DNA of 10,128 bases, taken from the NCBI GenBank assembly GCA_023445955.1, contig JAEXJH010000274.1:1-10128 (forward strand), given 5' to 3'. A model generated the notes under the pieces. That model did no database searches. It saw only the letters and a list, made by a program, of their open reading frames with translations, and was not told the origin of the DNA. The position numbers and the translations under genes are program-made. The stretch is from Pseudomonadota bacterium (lineage in GTDB: Bacteria > Pseudomonadota > Alphaproteobacteria > Caulobacterales > Caulobacteraceae). Of the stretch, positions 5,843 through 10,128 are shown one piece after another. How positions within the stretch are numbered: position 1 is the stretch's first letter; the number at the start of each line of letters is the position of its first letter.

Positions 5843-7462
5843 ATGGCCGATCTCGACGCCGCCTGGACCCGCCTGGAAACCGCCGCCCAGGCCGCGGGCG
5901 AACAGCGCATCGTCGACTTCTTCCAGAGCGAGCCCGAGCGGCTGGATCTGCTGACCCTGGACGTCGCCGGCCTGCACCTGGATCTGTCGAAGCAGGCCTG
6001 GGACGAGGCTGGCCTGGAGGCCGCGCTCGACCTGGCCCACGCGGCCGATGTCGAAGGCGCTCGCGCCCGGATGTTCGGCGGCGAGGCGATCAATTCGTCC
6101 GAGGGCCGGGCGGTGCTGCACACGGCGCTGCGGGCGCCGGCCGACGCGGATTTCAAGGCCCTGGGCCAGCCGGTCATGGCCGAGGTCGAGAGCGTCCGCC
6201 AGCGGATGAAGACCTTTGCCGACGCCGTCCGTTCGGGCCAGATCAAGGGCGCGACCGGCAAGCCGTTCAAGGCGATCCTGCACATCGGCATCGGCGGCAG
6301 CGACCTGGGTCCGCGCCTGCTCTGGGACGCGCTGCGCCCGATCAAGCCCAGCATCGATCTGCGCTTCATCGCCAATGTCGACGGCGCCGAGTTCGCGCTG
6401 ACCACGGCTGACATGGACCCGGAAGAGACCCTGGTCATCGTCGTCTCCAAGACCTTCACGACGCAGGAGACCCTGGCCAATGCCGGCGCCGCGCGCGCCT
6501 GGCTGGTCGAGGCGCTGGGGGACGAGGGCGCCAACAAGCACCTGGCCGCGATCTCGACCGCGCTGGACAAGACCGCCGCGTTCGGCGTGCCGGACGAGCG
6601 GGTGTTCGGTTTCTGGGACTGGGTCGGCGGCCGCTATTCGCTGTGGTCCTCCGTCAGTCTGTCGGTCGCCGTCGCGGCTGGCTGGGACGCTTTCCAGGGC
6701 TTCCTGGACGGCGGCGCGGCCATGGACGAGCACTTCCGATCCGCGCCGCTAGAGAAGAACGCGCCGGTGCTGGTGGCCCTGGCCCAGATCTTCAACCGCA
6801 ACGGCCTGGACCGTCGGGCCCGCTCGGTCGTTCCGTACTCGCACCGCCTGCGCCGCCTGGCCTCGTTCCTCCAGCAGCTGGAGATGGAGAGCAACGGCAA
6901 GTCGGTCGGTCCGAACGGCCAGCCCGCCGCTCGCGGCACGGCGACGGTGGTGTTCGGCGACGAGGGCACCAACGTCCAGCACGCCTATTTCCAGTGCATG
7001 CACCAGGGCACGGACATCACCCCGATGGAGCTGATCGGCGTCGCCGCGTCGGACGAAGGCCCGGTGGGCATGCACGAGAAGCTGCTGTCCAACCTGCTGG
7101 CCCAGGCCGAGGCCTTCATGGTCGGTCGCAGCACCGAAGATGTGGTCGCCGAGCTGCAAGGCAAGGGCGTCTCCGAAGTCGAGATCGCGACCCTGGCCCC
7201 GCAGCGCACCTTCGCCGGCAACCGGCCCTCGACCCTGGTGGTCCTGGACCGCCTGACGCCTCAGACCTTCGGCGCCCTGATCGCGCTCTATGAGCACAAG
7301 ACCTTCGTCGAAGGCGTGATCTGGGGGATCAACAGCTTCGACCAGTGGGGCGTCGAGCTGGGCAAGGTGATGGCCAATCGCATCCTGCCCGAACTCGAAA
7401 GCGGCGCGACGGGCCAGCATGACCCGTCGACCACGGCCTTGATCCAGCGGCTGAAAAAGTAG
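5843..7462 (+). CDS. pgi: Glucose-6-phosphate isomerase
   Basis: A 539-residue cytosolic enzyme interconverting glucose-6-phosphate and fructose-6-phosphate, of full family length. The sugar-phosphate site is visible as HIGIGGSDLGPRL (147-159) and SKTFTTQET (202-210). The first PGI signature is DWVGGRYSLWSS (259-270); the second spans FDQWGVELGK to the following Arg (499-513). Catalytic residues by alignment to rabbit PGI are E349 (in MESNGK), H380 (in GTNVQH) and K508; the Glu-His spacing of 31 is the same as in the rabbit enzyme. Caulobacter degrades glucose by the Entner-Doudoroff route, so Pgi there mainly links fructose-6-phosphate and gluconeogenesis to glucose-6-phosphate; applied here this is inference. 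The ATG at 5843 has GAGGA seven bases upstream; an in-frame TTG 13 codons earlier lacks support. It is a single-gene unit, divergent from an unknown exported gene and ending 3 bp from the TonB receptor stop. Confidence 0.98.
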   Translation: MADLDAAWTRLETAAQAAGEQRIVDFFQSEPERLDLLTLDVAGLHLDLSKQAWDEAGLEAALDLAHAADVEGARARMFGGEAINSSEGRAVLHTALRAPADADFKALGQPVMAEVESVRQRMKTFADAVRSGQIKGATGKPFKAILHIGIGGSDLGPRLLWDALRPIKPSIDLRFIANVDGAEFALTTADMDPEETLVIVVSKTFTTQETLANAGAARAWLVEALGDEGANKHLAAISTALDKTAAFGVPDERVFGFWDWVGGRYSLWSSVSLSVAVAAGWDAFQGFLDGGAAMDEHFRSAPLEKNAPVLVALAQIFNRNGLDRRARSVVPYSHRLRRLASFLQQLEMESNGKSVGPNGQPAARGTATVVFGDEGTNVQHAYFQCMHQGTDITPMELIGVAASDEGPVGMHEKLLSNLLAQAEAFMVGRSTEDVVAELQGKGVSEVEIATLAPQRTFAGNRPSTLVVLDRLTPQTFGALIALYEHKTFVEGVIWGINSFDQWGVELGKVMANRILPELESGATGQHDPSTTALIQRLKK

Positions 7463-7467
7463 CCGCT
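7446..7467. terminator. Stem-loop spanning the pgi and TonB receptor stops
   Basis: AGCGGCT (7446-7452) and AGCCGCT (7461-7467) form a perfect 7-bp stem around an eight-base loop. The structure covers the end of pgi, its TAG (7460-7462), the 3-bp gap and most of the receptor's stop. It is the only structure at this convergent junction and is symmetric for both strands. No T-run follows, so termination by it is uncertain; it could be an RNA 3' end stabiliser. Confidence 0.35.
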
Positions 7468-9571
7468 AGAAAGTCTTCCGCACACGGATCGACAGGAAGG
7501 TGCGCGGGTTGATCTCGCGGTCCTCGACATAGGCGATGGCGCGGTCCGGGGCGCGGTTGGCGAAGACCGTGCGGCGGATGGTGAAGTCGTCCCAGATGTT
7601 CAGCTGGGTGCGGATCGAGAGGGTCGGGGTCGGCTTGTACTCGACGAAGCCCTCGTAATAGGCCGCGCCGCGCCAGACATTGGTCTGGTCGACGTCATAG
7701 GTGCCCTGGCCCAGCAGCGGCAGCACATTGATGCCCCACTGGGTCTTCCAGCTGACGATGTCCTGCTGGAAGCCGATATTGGCCTGGGTCGGACGCACGC
7801 GGCTGATCCGGCGGTCCTTGCCGGTCGTCGGGTCCTTCACGTTCGTCTGGTTCCAGTCGTTCTTGAACGTGAAGCGGCCGCCCTTGATGCCCAGCTTGTC
7901 GGTGGGGATCACGATATTGACCGACAGGCGGTCCAGCGTGCCGTCGCCGATATTGCCGGTGGCCGACAGGTTGTCTGGCAGCGGCAGGCGGTCGATGACG
8001 CCGATGATCTCGTCGTGGCGATAGCCGATCGAGACGATGCCCTGGCCCCAGAAGCGGCGCTCGTAGCTGATCTCTGAAATCCAGCGCTGCTCGGGCTTGA
8101 GGTCGACATTGCCGCCATAGACGGTCTGGTCGGCCAGGTCCGAGGAGGCGGCGAAGTCGCCGAAGTCCAGCTGGCCCAGCTCGCGCTCGAAACGCACCCG
8201 CACCTGGTTGTCAGCCATCGGCGTCCAGGTCGCCAGGAAGCGGGGCTTGGGATAGAAGAAGCTCTTCTTGTTCTCGGCGTCGCCCGACTGCTTGATCGTC
8301 GACTTCTCAAGCCGCAGGCCGCCCTCGACGGTCAGCTTGGGGTTCACGCGCCAGGTCGCCTTGGTGAAGGCCTCGCCGCGCAGCTCCTCGACCTTGACCG
8401 AGGCGCTGGGCAGGGGCACGCCCACGCCGCCGACGCTATAGGCCTGCTTCACGTCCAGCATGTTGTAGGCCACTTCGCCGCCGGCCTCGATGGTCAGCGA
8501 CTTGGAGAAGTCGTGGCGCACCAGGCCGCGCAGGATCGATTCCGAGCTGTCGCCGTCGGCCGTGAAGCGCTGCTGGGCGCTCTTGACGCCGCTCAGCGTC
8601 TCGTCGCTGGTCGAGGTGTTGTCGAAGTTCTCGGACGTGAACATGGCCCGCGTCTCGAGATTCCACTTCGGGGCCAGCGGGCGGGTGTAGGTCAGGCCCA
8701 GCTCGTTGGAGTGGCTCTCCTCGGCATAGTCGCTGCGGCGATAGGCGCTGGACGAGTCCAGCTGCTGCCACTGCTGCCAGTCATTGACGCCGTAGCGCGC
8801 GGTGCCTTCCAGCTTGCCGCCCCAGAACGGCCGCGAGAAGTTGCCGCGGATGCCGCGACCGCCGCCCCAGCCGTCATTGGCGAATTTCTCGTCGCGGATC
8901 AGCTTGCCGGTCGCGTCGTGGCGAACGTTCGTGCCCGGACCGTTGCTGTCGCTGCTGCCCATGCCGTCGCTGAGCGTGATGCTCCAGGTCTTGTTCCCGT
9001 TGGTGTTGTTGAACTGATAGCTGCCGCCGAAGATGTCGTGGCCGCCGTCGAAGACCATGGCGTTCCAGGTCAGGATCGACTGCTTGCTGGCGCCCTTCTT
9101 CAGGATCACGTTCACGACGACCGAATAGCCCTGCATGTCGATGCCGGGGGCGCCGCCGCGGATCAGTTCGATGCGCTCGACACGGTCGGCCGGGGTGCGG
9201 TTCATGACGTTGGAGCCGGCGTCGTTCTTGGACGCCGGGCGGTCGCCGTTGATCAGGATATTGCCGACCGCGCCCTCGAAGCCGCGCGCCCCGGTGCCGT
9301 CGTTGACGATGAAGCCCGGCACGCGCTGGATCATGTCCAGGGCGGTGTTGGGACGCTGGGCGGCGAAGAACTCCGGCTGGAACACCAGCACGCCGCGCTG
9401 GCTGGCGTCGTCCAGCGGCGCCTTGTCGGTCGGGCCGGTCGGCACGGGGGCCTGGGCGGCCTCCTGGCCGGCCGGCGCAGGGGCGGTAGCGGGCTTCTCG
9501 GCGTCGCTGGCGTGAGCCGCACTGGCGATGCAGAACATGGCCGCGGTGGCCATCAGCATGGTCTTGGTCAT
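7466..9571 (-). CDS. TonB-dependent outer-membrane receptor
   Basis: A 701-residue TonB-dependent receptor, probably importing an unidentified substrate. Signal peptide 1-21 (ending AHA). An Ala/Pro-rich stretch (about 24-50) follows. The plug domain spans about 60-160, with the family's NTALDMIQRVPGF (75-87), a GNILINGDRP block (103-112) and RVERIELIRGGAPGI (130-144) leading into VVVNVILKK (151-159). The rest is an aromatic-rich, alternating beta-barrel ending in phenylalanine (F701), the usual signal for barrel assembly. No clear TonB box could be picked out in the residues before the plug. The ATG at 9571 has GAGGGG about seven bases upstream; the frame opens one TTG codon earlier. No transporter, regulator or enzyme gene that would reveal the substrate is adjacent. 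The 204-base gap upstream holds a DnaA box and short repeats. The family is certain, the substrate unknown. Confidence 0.93.
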   Translation of the reverse strand: MTKTMLMATAAMFCIASAAHASDAEKPATAPAPAGQEAAQAPVPTGPTDKAPLDDASQRGVLVFQPEFFAAQRPNTALDMIQRVPGFIVNDGTGARGFEGAVGNILINGDRPASKNDAGSNVMNRTPADRVERIELIRGGAPGIDMQGYSVVVNVILKKGASKQSILTWNAMVFDGGHDIFGGSYQFNNTNGNKTWSITLSDGMGSSDSNGPGTNVRHDATGKLIRDEKFANDGWGGGRGIRGNFSRPFWGGKLEGTARYGVNDWQQWQQLDSSSAYRRSDYAEESHSNELGLTYTRPLAPKWNLETRAMFTSENFDNTSTSDETLSGVKSAQQRFTADGDSSESILRGLVRHDFSKSLTIEAGGEVAYNMLDVKQAYSVGGVGVPLPSASVKVEELRGEAFTKATWRVNPKLTVEGGLRLEKSTIKQSGDAENKKSFFYPKPRFLATWTPMADNQVRVRFERELGQLDFGDFAASSDLADQTVYGGNVDLKPEQRWISEISYERRFWGQGIVSIGYRHDEIIGVIDRLPLPDNLSATGNIGDGTLDRLSVNIVIPTDKLGIKGGRFTFKNDWNQTNVKDPTTGKDRRISRVRPTQANIGFQQDIVSWKTQWGINVLPLLGQGTYDVDQTNVWRGAAYYEGFVEYKPTPTLSIRTQLNIWDDFTIRRTVFANRAPDRAIAYVEDREINPRTFLSIRVRKTF

Positions 9572-9642
9572 CAACGTTCCCCTCTGTGCGGGAAGCTGTG
9601 ACGGCGTGGGGTCTTCATCTCAAGTTACAAGACCGAAATGTG

Positions 9643-9664
9643 CATTACTTCTGGGTCACATTAC
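9643..9664. repeat. CATTAC direct repeat upstream of the TonB receptor
   Basis: CATTAC occurs at 9643-9648 and 9659-9664, a 16-base period (GTAATG on the receptor's strand). A related GTTACA lies at 9624-9629. The copies fall 70-95 bp upstream of the receptor start, where a regulator would act. The spacing is not a whole number of helical turns. Role unknown. Confidence 0.25.
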
Positions 9665-9684
9665 AGAGCGTTCATGTTCGCTAT

Positions 9685-9705
9685 ACCGTGACGGTGTGTG
9701 GATAA
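9685..9705 (-). promoter_or_regulatory. DnaA box and adjacent palindrome upstream of the TonB receptor
   Basis: On the minus strand, positions 9697-9705 read TTATCCACA, the full high-affinity DnaA box consensus. Two bases away lies the palindrome ACCGT-G-ACGGT (9685-9695). The box is 126 bp upstream of the receptor start, in the only long gap of the window. DnaA also works as a transcription factor in Caulobacter, so it may tie receptor expression to the cell cycle. Only one box is seen, and no AT-rich unwinding region, so this is not an origin. Regulatory use is inferred. Confidence 0.5.
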
Positions 9706-9731
9706 GTCTGGTCCACTTCGGGTTTGACTTA

Positions 9732-9767
9732 AGAAAGCCTTTACAGGCGCAGGACAGTTCGCGCCTG
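9732..9767 (-). terminator. Probable terminator of the small basic protein gene
   Basis: CAGGCGC and GCGCCTG (9744-9750 and 9761-9767) form a perfect 7-bp stem with a ten-base loop. On the minus strand the stem begins eight bases after the stop codon of the 94-residue gene. It is followed by TAAAGGCTTTCTT, a weak T-rich run. Position supports termination before the receptor's own promoter region; the poor T-run lowers certainty. Confidence 0.5.
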
Positions 9768-9775
9768 AACGGTGA

Positions 9776-10060
9776 TTACTTGGCGCGCCGCCGCGCTTCG
9801 GTCACCAGGCGGTCCAGCACCGGGGTGCGGCTGGGCGTCAGCAGGTCGGCCCGACCTTCGGCGAAGATCCGCCGGTTCTCGGCGCAGGTCGCGCGCATGA
9901 TCGCCAGTTCCTCGGGCGGGACCTTGTCGGCCAACGCCTCGGCCTCGCGCTCGGCCTGAGCGGTGATGCGCTCCAGGTCGTCATAGAAGTCGAGCACCGA
10001 ACGCGTGCGCGAGACGAGGTGGCGCGGACGCTTGCGGCGCGGCGGCTTGGACTTGGGCAT
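9776..10060 (-). CDS. Hypothetical small basic protein
   Basis: A 94-residue protein that I do not recognise. The first 20 residues are very basic (PKSKPPRRKRPRH), as in nucleic-acid-binding or ribosome-associated proteins. Residues about 22-70 are predicted to be helical and rich in Glu, Arg and Ala, with coiled-coil character (DDLERITAQAEREAEALADK). A single cysteine is at 59. The end is basic again (TEARRRAK). There is no signal peptide or membrane segment, so it is probably cytosolic. The ATG at 10060 is preceded by AGGAGA with suitable spacing; an upstream in-frame GTG would add 14 residues reading into the intergenic repeat and is rejected. A GANTC site (GAGTC, 10063-10067) overlaps the ribosome binding region. 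It lies upstream of the TonB receptor on the same strand but is separated by 204 bases and a probable terminator, so a shared transcript is unlikely. Confidence 0.75.
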   Translation of the reverse strand: MPKSKPPRRKRPRHLVSRTRSVLDFYDDLERITAQAEREAEALADKVPPEELAIMRATCAENRRIFAEGRADLLTPSRTPVLDRLVTEARRRAK

Positions 10061-10078
10061 GTGAGTCTCCTGTCTGAT

Positions 10079-10128
10079 GGGGGCGGTGCTGTCCCCCTCC
10101 ACCGCCGTTCGGCGGTCCCCCTCCCCCA
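10079..10128. repeat. C-rich intergenic palindromic repeat, cut by the window edge
   Basis: ACCGCCG-TT-CGGCGGT (10101-10116) is a 7-bp hairpin flanked by two direct copies of GTCCCCCTCC (10091-10100 and 10115-10124). A G5/C5 pairing (10079-10083 with 10093-10097) lies beside it. The nested structure resembles the dispersed intergenic palindromic elements known from Caulobacter genomes, and the window ends inside it. No promoter for the small basic protein is visible within this stretch. Confidence 0.5.

Noticed and set aside
8513..9601. A 362-residue open frame on the plus strand opposite the TonB receptor
   Set aside because: Val/Ala/Gly-rich composition is typical of antisense frames in high-GC genes, and the receptor has signal peptide, plug and barrel.
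9677..9687. Plus-strand -10 like element (GCTATACC) with TTACAG upstream at 9661
   Set aside because: It is close to the sigma-73 consensus, but no plus-strand gene follows and the -35 match is poor. An antisense or small RNA start there cannot be supported from sequence alone.
9572..9775. A replication origin around the DnaA box
   Set aside because: Only one box is present, with no AT-rich unwinding element, no further DnaA, CtrA or IHF-like sites, and no origin-linked genes.

Overview
The window is about two-thirds G+C and reads like the chromosome of a Caulobacter-type alphaproteobacterium. Codons mostly end in G or C. A textbook match to the Caulobacter housekeeping promoter (TTGaCgS-N10-14-GCTANAWC) lies before the first gene. 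The gene set (SapC family, full-length Pgi of 539 residues, ScsB/DsbD-type electron transporter, TonB-dependent receptor without an adjacent transport operon) fits Caulobacterales. The genus is inferred, since no rRNA or other marker is present.

Layout: sapC(+) 240-1049; MaoC-like hotdog protein(-) 1114-1506; dsbD/scsB-like(+) 1618-3774; DUF1353 lipoprotein(-) 3778-4503; secreted redoxin(+) 4644-5246; unknown exported protein(-) 5243-5737; pgi(+) 5843-7462; TonB-dependent receptor(-) 7466-9571; small basic protein(-) 9776-10060. The first eight genes alternate strictly in strand, so each is probably transcribed alone. Three convergent pairs meet tail to tail with gaps of 3, -4 and 3 bp. The fourth (sapC/hotdog) is separated by a strong intrinsic terminator. 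Regulation must therefore sit in the short divergent gaps, and several of these hold inverted repeats.

Functionally the window mixes central metabolism (Pgi) with cell-envelope functions. The DsbD/ScsB-like protein would carry electrons from cytoplasmic thioredoxin across the inner membrane. The secreted redoxin, 0.9 kb downstream and outside any operon with it, is a plausible client. The DUF1353 protein carries a lipobox and the receptor is an outer-membrane beta-barrel. SapC has no signal peptide and its biochemical role is unknown.

I found no mobile element, phage, CRISPR array, tRNA or rRNA, and no convincing new multi-gene system. The items most worth checking are: a perfect inverted repeat between the unknown exported gene and pgi, with a relative upstream of sapC; a perfect DnaA box upstream of the TonB receptor; a G8 tract inside dsbD; the hotdog protein without the usual hydratase residues; and the possible DsbD/ScsB-redoxin partnership.
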